A stretch of 64,000 nt of DNA from Xanthocytophaga agilis. Its GTDB lineage: Bacteria; Bacteroidota; Bacteroidia; Cytophagales; 172606-1. Made by a program: the position numbers and the translations under genes. Shown here one piece after another: positions 9,274 through 18,744 of this stretch. The notes under the pieces were generated by a model that ran no database searches, was not told where the DNA came from, and was given only the letters and a program-made list of their open reading frames with translations. The DNA lies in the NCBI RefSeq assembly GCF_030068605.1, contig NZ_JASJOU010000011.1, positions 124,001 through 188,000 of the forward strand. Reading direction: 5' to 3'. How positions within the stretch are numbered: position 1 is the stretch's first letter; each line of letters starts with the position of its first letter.

Positions 9274-10452
9274 ATGCTATTCAGTGTAAACAACGATAAT
9301 AAAATACGAAATATACTTTTAAGTGTAATTTCAGGAAGCATTCTTTTATCTGCCTGTTCCGGAGAGCAGAAGAGTCAACAGGGAGCCAGTAATCAGGTAT
9401 CTGCCTATCCGGTCCTAAAACTGGTACCCCAAACCGCCCAGTTACATACTGACTTTCCAGCTACCATCAAGGGTACGGAAGACATTGAGATCCGCCCCAA
9501 AATAGATGGGTATATTGAGAAAATCTATATTGACGAAGGAGCTACTGTACAGAGATCTCAGTTGCTCTTTACGATTAGTAATCCACAATATGCACAGGAT
9601 GTACACAATGCAGAGGCAGCCGTGCTCAGTGCAGAAGCCCAGGTAAATACAGCCCAACTTCAGTATGACAAAACCAAACCTCTTGTACAACGGGAAATTG
9701 TGAGTCCACTTCAGCTGGAAACTGCGGAAAATACACTAAAAACCCAGAAAGCCCTATTGGCTCAGGCTAAAGCTACATTAGCAACAGCCAGAACCAATCA
9801 GGGATATACCCGTGTGGTAAGTCCGGTAAGTGGTGTAGTAGGCACTATTCCGTACAAAATAGGAAGCTATGTAAACAGCTCTACCAGTCAGCCGCTTACA
9901 ATGGTTGCCAACATTTCAAAAGTCTATGCCTATTTCTCCATCAATGAGAAATGGGAGTTGTCATTTTTTCGCAATACCCCCGGAGAGACATTTGAGCAAA
10001 AACTCAAAAATATGCCTGTGGTGTCGCTGATTCTGTCAGATGGAACTACCTATCCACAAAGTGGGAGAATTGAAACTGTCAGTGGCTTGATCAACACAGA
10101 AACCGGATCGGCCAATGTACGTGCAGGTTTTGAAAACCCTACACGCATGTTACGCAGTGGCAGCAGTGCTACTATCCGCATTCCAACTGTACTGGAAAAT
10201 GCAATTATGATTCCACAGAAAGCTACTTATGAAATTCAGGGAAAACGGTTTGTGTATGTGTTACAGCCAGACCAGACAGTGAAAAGTGTAGAGATTCATG
10301 TAAACTCATTAACAACGGCTGATGCCTACGTGGTAGAGGAAGGTCTGAAAGTAGGTGATACCATTGTATCTGATGGAGTAGCAACCCTTACCGATGGCAC
10401 CAAAATACAACCACAGCTATCCTCTCAATCCGCTGTATCATCCAACAAGTAA
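9274..10452 (+). CDS. RND efflux periplasmic adaptor (membrane fusion protein) lipoprotein
   Basis: Membrane fusion subunit of a tripartite RND pump, 392 aa from ATG 9274; an in-frame ATG at 9220 would add 18 polar residues before the signal and is less likely. The lipobox LLSAC ends a type II signal peptide, so the protein should be anchored in the inner membrane's outer leaflet. The lipoyl half-motifs flank a helical hairpin (Ala/Gln/Thr-rich ~100-175), followed by beta-barrel and membrane-proximal domains (GTIPYKIGSYV, IRIPTVLENAIMIP). It bridges the downstream permease and outer-membrane factor. First gene of a three-gene operon, 55 bases before the permease. Confidence 0.9.
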   Translation: MLFSVNNDNKIRNILLSVISGSILLSACSGEQKSQQGASNQVSAYPVLKLVPQTAQLHTDFPATIKGTEDIEIRPKIDGYIEKIYIDEGATVQRSQLLFTISNPQYAQDVHNAEAAVLSAEAQVNTAQLQYDKTKPLVQREIVSPLQLETAENTLKTQKALLAQAKATLATARTNQGYTRVVSPVSGVVGTIPYKIGSYVNSSTSQPLTMVANISKVYAYFSINEKWELSFFRNTPGETFEQKLKNMPVVSLILSDGTTYPQSGRIETVSGLINTETGSANVRAGFENPTRMLRSGSSATIRIPTVLENAIMIPQKATYEIQGKRFVYVLQPDQTVKSVEIHVNSLTTADAYVVEEGLKVGDTIVSDGVATLTDGTKIQPQLSSQSAVSSNK

Positions 10453-10507
10453 GCTACAGCAGATTTTTTGCATACGATCAGCCATATAAAACTGTGAAAA
10501 GAAAAAT

Positions 10508-13500
10508 ATGTTAAAACGATTCATAGAAAGACCTGTATTATCCACAGTCATATCCGTCATTATTGTCATACTGGGAATACTGGGTCTGATAACGTTACCG
10601 GTGTCTCAATATCCGGAAATCGCCCCTCCTACTGTACAGGTATCAACCAGCTATCAGGGAGCCAATGCAGATGTGGTCATGAACAGCGTTATTATCCCGC
10701 TGGAAGAACAAATCAATGGGGTGGAGAATATGACCTATATGACGTCTACTGCCTCCAACGACGGAAGTGCCACTATTACTATTAATTTTAAGCTAGGCAC
10801 CAATCCGGATATGGCAGCTGTAAACGTACAAAACCGGGTGGCACGTGCTAGCAGTTTGTTGCCAGCCGAAGTAACCAAAGCCGGTGTCATTACAGCCAAA
10901 CGTCAGAGCAGTAATGTACTGATCTTTGGTTTAAAGAGTGACAACCCTGCTTATGACAATACGTTTTTGCAAAACTATGCCAACATCAATATTATCCCTC
11001 AAATCAAGCGGATCAATGGTGTAGGCGATGCCAGTGCATTTGGTAGCAGAGACTACGCCATGCGTATCTGGCTCAAACCGGATGTAATGGCTAGTTATGG
11101 CCTTGTCCCTAACGATATTAACTCTGCACTGGCAGAACAAAACGTAGAAGCAGCTCCTGGTCAGTTTGGTGAACTGGGAAAACAAGCATTCCAGTATACA
11201 CTCAAATACAAAGGACGGCTCAAAAGTATCTCCGAGTTTGAGAATATCATTGTCCGATCCTCTTCTGGCGGTCAGGTTTTACGACTGAAAGACGTTGCTA
11301 AAATTGAACTCGGAGCACAGAGCTATTCCAGTTATAATAACATTGATGGTCAACCCGGTGTAGGGATTGCCATTAACCAGACAGCGGGCTCCAATGCACA
11401 GGAAGTAATTGAAGAGTCATTAAAAGTACTGGATGCAGCATCCAAAACCTTTCCGAAAGGAATCACTTATGTGCAAATGGTCAATGTAAACGACTTTCTG
11501 GATGCCTCTATTGAGAAAGTTATTCATACATTGATCGAGGCCTTTGTACTGGTATTTCTGGTCGTGTTTATCTTCCTGCAAGACTGGCGCTCTACCTTGA
11601 TTCCTGCGATTTCTGTGCCTGTTGCCATTGTGGGTACCTTCTTCTTCCTGAGTCTGTTTGGCTTTACGATAAACCTGCTCACACTGTTTGCCCTGGTGCT
11701 GGCGATTGGTATTGTAGTGGATGATGCCATTGTGGTAGTGGAGGCTGTACACGCCAAACTGGATCAGGGATATTCTTCTGCTAAACGAGCCAGTATCGAT
11801 GCAATGAGTGAAATTTCTGGTGCCATTATATCAATTACACTGGTCATGTCGGCAGTGTTTATTCCGGTGAGTTTTATCAGTGGTTCAGCCGGGGTATTTT
11901 ACAAACAGTTTGGTCTTACACTAGCAATATCCATTGTCCTGTCTGCTATTAACGCATTAACGCTCAGTCCGGCCCTTTGTGCTATGTTTCTGAAACCTCA
12001 TGCAAAGGATGGTCATGGCAAAACCAATTTCCTGGATCGATTCTATAAGGCGTTCAATACATCCTTTAATGCTCTTACAGGAAAGTACCGCAAATCAGTT
12101 GTATTCCTTGGTAAAAGAAAGTGGATACCCATAGGCACCATTGCAGTCTTTGCGGGTGTGTTTATCTATCTGATGAATACAACACCGAAAGGATTTGTGC
12201 CGAATGAAGACATGGGTGTTATTATGTCCGATATCAGCTTACCACCTTCTGCCTCTATGGAACGAACGGAGGAAGTATTGAGAAAGGTAGAGAAAATAGC
12301 CCAGTCCATGCCAGAAGTAGAACATGTGCTGAAAGTGACAGGTCGGGGCATGATCAGTGGAACAGGTAGTAACTATGGTATGGTGATTATGCGGTTGAAA
12401 AACTGGGATCAGCGTAAAGACAAGGGACAGGCTGTACAGGCACTGGTAGGACAGCTTTTTGGGAAAACATCGGGTATTAAGGAAGCCAGAATTATCTTCT
12501 TTGCTCCTCCCACTATACAGGGTTTTGGTACCACCAACGGATTTGAGTTTCAGTTGCAGGATAAAACAGGGGGTGATGTAGCTAATCTGTATAAAGTAGG
12601 TCAGAACTTCATTGCTGCATTAACCAAAAGATCAGAGATTCAATATGCCAGCACCTCTTTTAACCCCAATTTCCCACAATACAACATTGATGTGAATGTA
12701 GCAAAGGCAAAAGATGCAGGCCTTACAGTAGCTGATATTCTGAATACCATGCAGGGATATTATGGTGGGGTATATTCATCCAATTTTAACCAGTTTGGGA
12801 AACAATACCGGGTTATGTACCAGGCTGAACCTGCTTATCGTGACAATATGGAGAGTCTGAATAATATCCAGGTACGGAACTCCAATGGAACCATGGCTCC
12901 TATCAGTGAGTTTGTAACGCTGACTAAAGTATACGGACCTCAGGCAATCAACCGGTTCAACCTGTTTACATCACTTACTATCAATGGCTCACCGAATGCA
13001 GGATACAGTTCAGGGGATGCGATTCAGGCTATAGAGGAAGTAGCAGCCCAAACACTACCTGCCGGCTATGGCTATGAGTTCTCAGGTATGACGCGTGAAG
13101 AGATGTCAGCCGGAAGCCAGACCGTATATATATTCTTGCTCTGTCTGATCTTCGTGTACTTCCTGCTCAGTGCCCAATACGAAAGTTATATACTGCCCTT
13201 TGCGGTACTCTTATCCTTACCTATTGGTCTGGCAGGTACGTTCATCTTTGCGACCATCTTTGATGTGAGCAATAACATCTATGTTCAGATTACACTGATT
13301 ATGTTGATTGGCTTGCTGGCTAAGAATGCCATTCTGATTGTAGAGTTTGCACTCGAACGCCGACGTCAGGGCAAAGGGTTGATTGAAGCGGCAGCCGAAG
13401 GTGCTTTCGCTCGGTTCCGCCCTATTCTGATGACTTCGTTTGCCTTTATTCTGGGTCTTGTGCCTCTGATGCTGGCAACCGGAGCAGGTGCAACCGGAAA

Positions 13501-13663
13501 CAAGTCTATCGGTACAGGAGCTGTGGGAGGTATGCTGACAGGTACACTGCTGGGGGTATTTGTGATCCCTGTGCTATTTATCATCTTCCAGGCATTGCAG
13601 GAAAAGATCAGTGGAGCCCCGCAACCTGAACTATTCCTGGAAGATACTACCGAGCCTCACTAG
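10508..13663 (+). CDS. RND multidrug efflux permease, HAE1 (AcrB/MexB) family
   Basis: A 1051-aa inner-membrane proton/drug antiporter of normal full length. It starts with the family N-terminus (RFIERPVLSTVISV) and has twelve predicted membrane helices around two large periplasmic loops. The proton-relay residues are intact: adjacent Asp405-Asp406 in GIVVDDAIVVVEAV on TM4 and Lys939 in LLAKNAILIVEFA on TM10. Together with the flanking adaptor and outer-membrane factor it forms a complete AcrAB-TolC-type pump; the substrate range cannot be read from sequence. The gap to the next gene is 29 bases. Confidence 0.95.
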   Translation: MLKRFIERPVLSTVISVIIVILGILGLITLPVSQYPEIAPPTVQVSTSYQGANADVVMNSVIIPLEEQINGVENMTYMTSTASNDGSATITINFKLGTNPDMAAVNVQNRVARASSLLPAEVTKAGVITAKRQSSNVLIFGLKSDNPAYDNTFLQNYANINIIPQIKRINGVGDASAFGSRDYAMRIWLKPDVMASYGLVPNDINSALAEQNVEAAPGQFGELGKQAFQYTLKYKGRLKSISEFENIIVRSSSGGQVLRLKDVAKIELGAQSYSSYNNIDGQPGVGIAINQTAGSNAQEVIEESLKVLDAASKTFPKGITYVQMVNVNDFLDASIEKVIHTLIEAFVLVFLVVFIFLQDWRSTLIPAISVPVAIVGTFFFLSLFGFTINLLTLFALVLAIGIVVDDAIVVVEAVHAKLDQGYSSAKRASIDAMSEISGAIISITLVMSAVFIPVSFISGSAGVFYKQFGLTLAISIVLSAINALTLSPALCAMFLKPHAKDGHGKTNFLDRFYKAFNTSFNALTGKYRKSVVFLGKRKWIPIGTIAVFAGVFIYLMNTTPKGFVPNEDMGVIMSDISLPPSASMERTEEVLRKVEKIAQSMPEVEHVLKVTGRGMISGTGSNYGMVIMRLKNWDQRKDKGQAVQALVGQLFGKTSGIKEARIIFFAPPTIQGFGTTNGFEFQLQDKTGGDVANLYKVGQNFIAALTKRSEIQYASTSFNPNFPQYNIDVNVAKAKDAGLTVADILNTMQGYYGGVYSSNFNQFGKQYRVMYQAEPAYRDNMESLNNIQVRNSNGTMAPISEFVTLTKVYGPQAINRFNLFTSLTINGSPNAGYSSGDAIQAIEEVAAQTLPAGYGYEFSGMTREEMSAGSQTVYIFLLCLIFVYFLLSAQYESYILPFAVLLSLPIGLAGTFIFATIFDVSNNIYVQITLIMLIGLLAKNAILIVEFALERRRQGKGLIEAAAEGAFARFRPILMTSFAFILGLVPLMLATGAGATGNKSIGTGAVGGMLTGTLLGVFVIPVLFIIFQALQEKISGAPQPELFLEDTTEPH

Positions 13664-13692
13664 TCTGACAAGTAACCGAGACAATCAGACCC

Positions 13693-15147
13693 ATGAAACA
13701 AAACAGAAAAATCATGATAAAACATAGTATATATACCCTGCTGGCTGCCCTGTTATGGTTAGGGGTGGCTTCCTGCAGGATCACCAAAGAATACAAGACA
13801 CCTGATCTGGAAGTAAATGCAGACAGCCTTTTTCGGAAAACAGATGCAGATTCCACCTATCAGAGTGCAGCGTCAGATACCACCTCTATGGCTGATATTG
13901 CCTGGACTTCTCTTTTTACAGATCCCAATCTGCAACATTTAATCAAAGAAGGACTGGACAAGAACCTGGATTTAAAAACAGCCATACAGGTTATTCAGGA
14001 GTCGGAAGCGAGTTTTTTGCAAAGTAAGTCAGCTTTGTTGCCCACATTGCAGGCAGATATAAATGCTACCAAAGCCAAACAGTCCAAAGCAGCATTGAAC
14101 TTCCCTTCCAGTGTAAACATCAACCTGAATACTACTACCTACAAGGCACAGCTTTCTACCAGTTGGGAGGCGGATATATGGGGTAAATTGAGCAGTGCCA
14201 AACGGGCATCCTATGCTACGTTACTTCAAAGCGAAGCAGCCAAACGGGCAGTTCAGACACAGCTTATTGCCAACATTGCCCTAAACTATTATAGTCTGCT
14301 GGCTTTGGACAAGCAGCTGGCTATTACAAAGCAAACGCTGGAAAAACGGATTGAAGATGTGGATGCCATGAAAGCCCTGAAAGAATCAGCAACGGTTACA
14401 GGTGCAGCTGTAGTACAGAGTGAAGCCAACCGCTATGCAGCAGAGGTGTCGATTCCAGATATCAAACAAAGCATACGGGAAACCGAGAATGCATTAAGTA
14501 TCCTGCTGGCAAGAGCACCCGGACATATCGAACGGTCTACGCTGGATGCACAGCAGGTACAGGTGGATCTGAAAACAGGTATTGCCACTCAATTGTTGAA
14601 AAACCGTCCGGATGTGCAACAAGCCGAATACACATTCAGAGCCTCGTTTGAAAACACCAATGTAGCAAGAGGTTATTTCTATCCATCGTTTACCATTACC
14701 GGTAGTGGTGGTCTGTCGACGTTAAAGCTGGAAAATTTCTTTGTTAGTTCGGTATTCTACAGCCTGGTAGGTGGACTTACCCAACCTATTTTTGCCCGGA
14801 ATCAGAACAAGGCCCGCTTACGCATAGCTAAAGCTCAGCAGTTGGAGGCAATGTACAGCTTCCAGCAGTCTTTACTGGTAGCAGGTCAGGAAGTTTCCAA
14901 TGCCCTGTATTCATACCAGGCGGCGGCTGACAAGAAAATCTCCCGTGCCAAACAACTGGAAGCACTCGAAAAGTCGGTAGAATTTACAAGAGCCTTGTTA
15001 CAATACAGTTCCGAAACAAACTATACAGATGTACTTACGTCTGAGCAAAGTCTGTTAGCCGCTCAGTTGAGTGGCATCAATGACAACCTTCAGCAGTTGC
15101 AGGCGGTAGTAAATCTATACCGTGCCTTGGGTGGAGGATTGAAGTAA
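13693..15147 (+). CDS. NodT/OprM-type outer-membrane efflux lipoprotein
   Basis: 484-aa outer-membrane channel of the RND pump. The signal ends in the lipobox GVASC at ~29. Two OEP repeats follow (about 70-260 and 290-475), with the usual long helices (e.g. KAQLSTSWEADIWGKLSSA, a hallmark of the NodT class, and LLKNRPDVQQAEY at the second repeat). Met at 13714 is an alternative start. A terminator follows ~80 bases downstream, closing the three-gene operon that began at 9274. Confidence 0.93.
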   Translation: MKQNRKIMIKHSIYTLLAALLWLGVASCRITKEYKTPDLEVNADSLFRKTDADSTYQSAASDTTSMADIAWTSLFTDPNLQHLIKEGLDKNLDLKTAIQVIQESEASFLQSKSALLPTLQADINATKAKQSKAALNFPSSVNINLNTTTYKAQLSTSWEADIWGKLSSAKRASYATLLQSEAAKRAVQTQLIANIALNYYSLLALDKQLAITKQTLEKRIEDVDAMKALKESATVTGAAVVQSEANRYAAEVSIPDIKQSIRETENALSILLARAPGHIERSTLDAQQVQVDLKTGIATQLLKNRPDVQQAEYTFRASFENTNVARGYFYPSFTITGSGGLSTLKLENFFVSSVFYSLVGGLTQPIFARNQNKARLRIAKAQQLEAMYSFQQSLLVAGQEVSNALYSYQAAADKKISRAKQLEALEKSVEFTRALLQYSSETNYTDVLTSEQSLLAAQLSGINDNLQQLQAVVNLYRALGGGLK

Positions 15148-15229
15148 AATACAAAAGCTAGTCTTAGCTTATACAGATACGTTGTTGTGGAAAACAGCGA
15201 AGGGGCTATAAACGAATAGCGAAAACCAG

Positions 15230-15263
15230 AAAACGTTACAAGCACTGCCTGTAGCGTTTTTTA
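15230..15263 (+). terminator. Intrinsic terminator of the efflux operon
   Basis: AAAACGTTACA (15230-15240) pairs with TGTAGCGTTTT (15250-15260) with one G-T wobble and a 9-nt loop, then TT and AT-rich sequence. A TTG-initiated minus-strand frame at 15169-15396 that crosses this hairpin is not treated as a gene. Confidence 0.75.
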
Positions 15264-15392
15264 TTATCTTTTTATTTATAGAATTTACCAATAACCTCTG
15301 TACCCCTGTGGGGTTAAGTGAACGGGATGTATTCTCATCAATCCAATTCTTCATAAATTTCTCCAAATGAACTGGGTTGTATCCTTTAAATG

Positions 15393-15785
15393 TCAAATAG
15401 TACTTGTAGATTTTGCTCCTGCATAACTAAAAGACTCAGGTTTAAGTTGAATTCTGTCCGTTGTATACAAATTAATTTTCTGTAAGCTACTGACTAAATG
15501 AATGGTATCTACGTATTTATTTACTGCCATTCGGAAATACATATCTACCCGAATTGTATGTAAATTCTCACTTCTTTTGCGGTTAGGTATCCAAACTTTA
15601 GCCTCAGTAAACAATTTCAAAGAATCTGTATTTACAAGATAAACTACTGTATCTCTTGTCAAACTGCCTTTATCATAATATTGAGTAGGTTCAAAATCAT
15701 TAATAACCAGATAATCAACAAAAGGCCAGTATCTACAAGATTCTAAAAGTAGAGCTATAGTTAATAGTAGAAGTATATTTTTCAT
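15393..15785 (-). CDS. Small hypothetical lipoprotein
   Basis: 130 aa starting with a short type II signal (MKNILLLLTIALLLESC; lipobox LLESC, Cys ~17). The mature part is beta-rich with no motif recognised. Lipidation implies an outer- or inner-membrane location. It is isolated: the nearest genes are the efflux factor (convergent) and a plus-strand outer-membrane protein. Confidence 0.65.
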   Translation of the reverse strand: MKNILLLLTIALLLESCRYWPFVDYLVINDFEPTQYYDKGSLTRDTVVYLVNTDSLKLFTEAKVWIPNRKRSENLHTIRVDMYFRMAVNKYVDTIHLVSSLQKINLYTTDRIQLKPESFSYAGAKSTSTI

Positions 15786-16262
15786 ATATATTATTCTGTA
15801 AACCTGTAACCAAAAGTATCATAATTCAAAGTTGAATGGTTCCATTCCTTGCCTCGAAACTGCCACAAAACCATTTCTATGAAGTAAACTCAACTAGCTT
15901 TTAGCATTTTTTACACGCCCTTACATTCAGTATATTGTAATAATTTTTCAAATTACAGCTGTAAACCAACCAATTACATCAAAACAAATAAAATACATCT
16001 ACATTTAAGAACGTTAAAGGTCAAAAACCCACAAACAATATACCAACCCTCGTATATAGTAGGCCTTCTAAAAATTCTACAGACAATAAATACACTAAAT
16101 CGTAAATAAAATCATACATCTGTAAGTGTCTGTTCATTGTTCAAAATCATACCCCAAAACCCTCCTGTATCTTCGCATCCATAAACGTCTCCAAACTCTT
16201 TTAAAAAGAGGACAAGACAATAATCAATTTTACCAGTAACTCTATACACCAAACAGTTAATT
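15786..16262. other. 477-bp intergenic region with a weak promoter candidate
   Basis: AT-rich spacer between divergent genes. The only feature noted is TATCTTCG at 16168-16175, which matches TAnnTTTG at 7 of 8 positions with a TTG about 28 bases upstream. It could drive the gene at 16263 with a leader of about 85 nt. No ORF or long hairpin was seen. Confidence 0.35.
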
Positions 16263-16937
16263 ATGAGAAAAATCTATCTTGTTCTTGCTTTTCTGGCAGT
16301 TAGTACTGCCTTGCTAGCTCAGCAGAAAAAGAGTACGGCAAGTGCCAAAAAAGCTCCTGCAAGTTCAGCGAAGAGTACAGCTAAAAAATCATCAGCATCC
16401 GCCAGTTATTCGTCGCATCCATCTTGGGGAATAGGTTTACGTCTGGGTACGCTTACCGGGCTTACAGTGAAGAAGTATTTTACAAAGTCTGCCTTGGAAT
16501 TCAATCTGGGAACAATGTATAACTATGGATACAATTATGACAATCGCTTTAATAAAAACAATTACAAGTACATAGGATATGGCTCTTATAGAGCTTTAGG
16601 ACTTCAGGCTCACTACATGGGGCAAAAGGCTATCAAAGGTGCTTCAGGATTGGATTGGTACTATGGTGGAGGGGTACAGTTCCGCTTTGACCGCACAACT
16701 TATACCTACGATTTCAAATCCTATTACGGACCTGGCAAAAATGACTATGTATGGGTGCGTACTACTGATCGCCCAGTATTCGTAGACTTTGGTCTGGATG
16801 GTATTATAGGTTTGGAGTACAAGTTTAAAAAGGCTCCATTGTCTGTTTTTGCAGATGCCAATCTATACATTGAACTATCTCACGATCCGGGTTGGGTAAA
16901 TATGCAGGGAGGTCTTGGTATTCGTTATAATTTCTAA
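16263..16937 (+). CDS. Secreted outer-membrane beta-barrel-like protein
   Basis: 224 aa with a Sec signal (MRKIYLVLAFLAVSTALLAQ), then a low-complexity Lys/Ser/Ala/Thr linker (~21-50). A Gly/Tyr/aromatic-rich domain follows with alternating strands (SWGIGLRLGTLTGLTVKKYF, YYGGGVQFRFDR) and ends in an aromatic residue (GGLGIRYNF), as expected for a small outer-membrane beta-barrel. The basic Lys/Ser/Ala linker is unusual and might contact peptidoglycan or LPS (inference). No specific function is assignable. Confidence 0.7.
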   Translation: MRKIYLVLAFLAVSTALLAQQKKSTASAKKAPASSAKSTAKKSSASASYSSHPSWGIGLRLGTLTGLTVKKYFTKSALEFNLGTMYNYGYNYDNRFNKNNYKYIGYGSYRALGLQAHYMGQKAIKGASGLDWYYGGGVQFRFDRTTYTYDFKSYYGPGKNDYVWVRTTDRPVFVDFGLDGIIGLEYKFKKAPLSVFADANLYIELSHDPGWVNMQGGLGIRYNF

Positions 16938-16959
16938 TCTAGGTTATACATACTGTTAT

Positions 16960-16999
16960 AAACTAAGAGTTATCCTGAAGGTAGGATAACTCTTAGTTT
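16960..16999. terminator. Bidirectional terminator, 17-bp perfect stem
   Basis: 16960-16976 and 16983-16999 are exact reverse complements with a 6-nt loop, flanked by A and T tracts. It sits between convergent genes (barrel protein and pirin) and can serve both. Confidence 0.88.
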
Positions 17000-17005
17000 T
17001 CTTAT

Positions 17006-17878
17006 TTACCACGTCATACGCTGAGATTCTTCTACCTCAGAGATATGTTCCATTTTACCACGCCAGTATTCGTTGTACAAGCGACGAATATCATCCTGTG
17101 TATCTCCGATGAACGGGCCATGCGAAACAATAGGATCACCCTGAGGAAGACCTGCATACAATACAAAACGAGCTCCCTGCTCTATTGACTCAAAAATCAG
17201 TTCACTGTCTGAATCTGCATCTTCTCTGTCAAACCAGCCTACCTGATTTTTGTGCAAAGTCTGTCCATCTGCCCCTACTTTCACACTTCCTTCCAGTACA
17301 TAGATAAATGCATTATAAGCCACAGGTATATGCTGTACAGTTCTGGCATTGGGTTGCATATGTATATCGGCAACTATCAAAGGAACATAGTTTTTAACAG
17401 GAGATGTTACTCCAGCCAGTGATCCGCTATATACTTTGAGCAGCACTCCTTCTTCTATCGCTACCGGAACATGTGCAGCAGGTAGATCCTGTACACGAGG
17501 TGTAGTCCACCGATCTTTTTTAGGCAGTATTAGCCATAGTTGCAAAAGCCTCAGCTGTGTCTCTGTATCAATGGTCTCAGTATGGATAACACCGCTTCCG
17601 GCTGTCATCATCTGAAAGTCTCCACCTTTCATTTTATGGGCAGTATCTCCGATCTCTCCTTCCAATAACAAAGAAACCGTTTCAAAACCTGCATGCGGAT
17701 GTGGACCACCAGCAGGTTCTCCATCTTTCTTGTCCAGCATATCATCCATCAAAATTACAAATGGATCTGATTGTATAAAGTTACCGTCAATAACGGCCCT
17801 TGCAGTATGGCCTTTTCCTAAAAAGCCTTGATGAGGAGCAGGAGTTTGTATGGTTACTAATTTTCGGCTAGTTGTCAT
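17006..17878 (-). CDS. Pirin-family protein
   Basis: 290-aa bicupin of the pirin family. Metal-site residues are visible: His60 and His62 in GPHPHAGFET, His99 and Glu101 in GSGVIHTET. This matches the two-His/His/Glu set of human pirin and E. coli YhhW. Bacterial pirins have quercetinase or redox-sensing activity; which applies here is unknown. It is divergent from an HxlR regulator with a shared operator between them, so it is probably controlled by that regulator in response to electrophile or redox stress (inference). Confidence 0.9.
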   Translation of the reverse strand: MTTSRKLVTIQTPAPHQGFLGKGHTARAVIDGNFIQSDPFVILMDDMLDKKDGEPAGGPHPHAGFETVSLLLEGEIGDTAHKMKGGDFQMMTAGSGVIHTETIDTETQLRLLQLWLILPKKDRWTTPRVQDLPAAHVPVAIEEGVLLKVYSGSLAGVTSPVKNYVPLIVADIHMQPNARTVQHIPVAYNAFIYVLEGSVKVGADGQTLHKNQVGWFDREDADSDSELIFESIEQGARFVLYAGLPQGDPIVSHGPFIGDTQDDIRRLYNEYWRGKMEHISEVEESQRMTW

Positions 17879-17924
17879 AGTAATATAATTTATGTTGTTA
17901 CCTGTTTTGTTATTTTTTACTATA

Positions 17925-17932
17925 CAAAGTTA
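17925..17932 (-). promoter_or_regulatory. -7 box TAACTTTG for pirin gene
   Basis: On the minus strand the bases read TAACTTTG, an exact TAnnTTTG match, about 47 bases before the pirin start. It lies 14 bases from the divergent HxlR-side box, within a stretch of repeated TACTATA half-sites. Confidence 0.55.
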
Positions 17933-17945
17933 CCTAACTTTACTA

Positions 17946-17953
17946 TACCTTTG
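17946..17953 (+). promoter_or_regulatory. -7 box TACCTTTG for hxlR-family gene
   Basis: TACCTTTG (exact TAnnTTTG) lies immediately upstream of the operator palindrome. The predicted transcription start falls at the left edge of the palindrome, so a bound regulator would block it. Confidence 0.6.
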
Positions 17954-17956
17954 TAA

Positions 17957-17996
17957 GTACTATACCAGAGTATAGAGCTATACTCTGGTATAGTAC
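17957..17996. promoter_or_regulatory. HxlR-type operator, 19-bp perfect inverted repeat
   Basis: 17957-17975 and 17978-17996 are exact reverse complements around AG, with half-site GTACTATACCAGAGTATAG. The arms contain the internal dyad CTATAC/GTATAG. The core ACTATAC also occurs at 17919-17925 and 17942-17948, so four related half-sites cover the divergent promoters. This is typical of a dimeric winged-helix autoregulator. Confidence 0.75.
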
Positions 17997-18019
17997 CAAC
18001 CACAACACACTGATATTAC

Positions 18020-18373
18020 ATGGACAATCTTCATTTGGATCATTCAGAATGCAAGGCGATTCTACGACCTGTACGGGATGCACTGGATATATTGAATGGA
18101 AAATGGAAGCTCCCCATTATTGTAGCACTAACGTTTGGAGAAAAACGGTTTGGAGAGATCGCCAAAGAAGTCAATGGGATTACAGATCGGATGTTATCTA
18201 AAGAACTCCGCGACCTGGAGTTAAACGGACTGGTAACCCGAATTGTACATGATACATATCCGGTTAAGGTGACTTATTCCTTAACACCTCATAGTCAGTC
18301 GCTCAATGAAGTGATTGAAGCCTTACGAAAATGGGGAGAGATTCATCGTAAAAATATTTTGCAAAATGCCTGA
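18020..18373 (+). CDS. HxlR-family winged-helix transcriptional regulator
   Basis: 117-aa regulator. HxlR hallmarks are the N-terminal Cys (Cys12, ECKAILRPV), ALDILNGKWKLPIIVAL, the recognition helix RFGEIAKEVNGITDRMLSKE and the wing PVKVTYSLTPHSQSL. Cys12 may sense thiol-reactive compounds as in YodB/HypR relatives (inference). Divergent from pirin and separated from it by a palindromic operator. Confidence 0.93.
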   Translation: MDNLHLDHSECKAILRPVRDALDILNGKWKLPIIVALTFGEKRFGEIAKEVNGITDRMLSKELRDLELNGLVTRIVHDTYPVKVTYSLTPHSQSLNEVIEALRKWGEIHRKNILQNA

Positions 18374-18424
18374 TAGGTGTTGGTTCTGTCTCATCACTAT
18401 TTATAAGGAAAAATATCTTTTGAG

Positions 18425-18600
18425 TGCTGTCTTACCTTTTTTGTACTCTTGAAAGAAATGTTCTTCTCAAAGAAACTCACCTTTTTGTCCTTCTGAAAGA
18501 ATCTTTTGGCAAATAGAGCCATGCCTGGCTTCTGAGAGAAAGAATTATCTCCAGTCCGAAAAGCCGCCGGTCTTGCCACGAGTTCCTTTCAGGAGGACAG
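18425..18600. repeat. Dispersed intergenic repeat family 1, copy A
   Basis: First of three related elements (others at 46030-46190 and 51278-51514). Shared blocks in order are: one or more GTCCTTCTGAAAG units at the left (18487 on), GCAAATAGAGCCATGCCTGG (central box), TTCTGAGAGA, GCCGCCGGTCTTGCCACG and the terminal TCCTTTCAGGAGGACAG. The right terminus is the inverted complement of the left unit. Copy A lacks the segment containing CCCGACAAGGGCGGG found in copy B. The minus-strand 60-codon frame over it is not considered a gene. Confidence 0.75.
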
Positions 18601-18744
18601 CAAGGGGGGCTTCGCAACTACAAAAAGTCCAACATACCTAACACTGCTACTTGATACTCAAGTAATCACAACACTTTTTGTAGCTCTAGCATAGCTTTTT
18701 TATAGTTATAGGCAAAGTGAACTAAACTCAGTTCAACGAAGAAA

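Noticed and set aside
11420-11757. Antisense ORFs within the RND permease
   Set aside because: Shadows of a well-supported 1051-codon gene.
15169-15396. 75-codon minus-strand ORF after the small lipoprotein gene
   Set aside because: TTG start, runs through the efflux-operon terminator, no recognisable motif.
18397-18579. 60-codon minus-strand ORF
   Set aside because: Lies in repeat family 1; the frame is not kept in the other copies.
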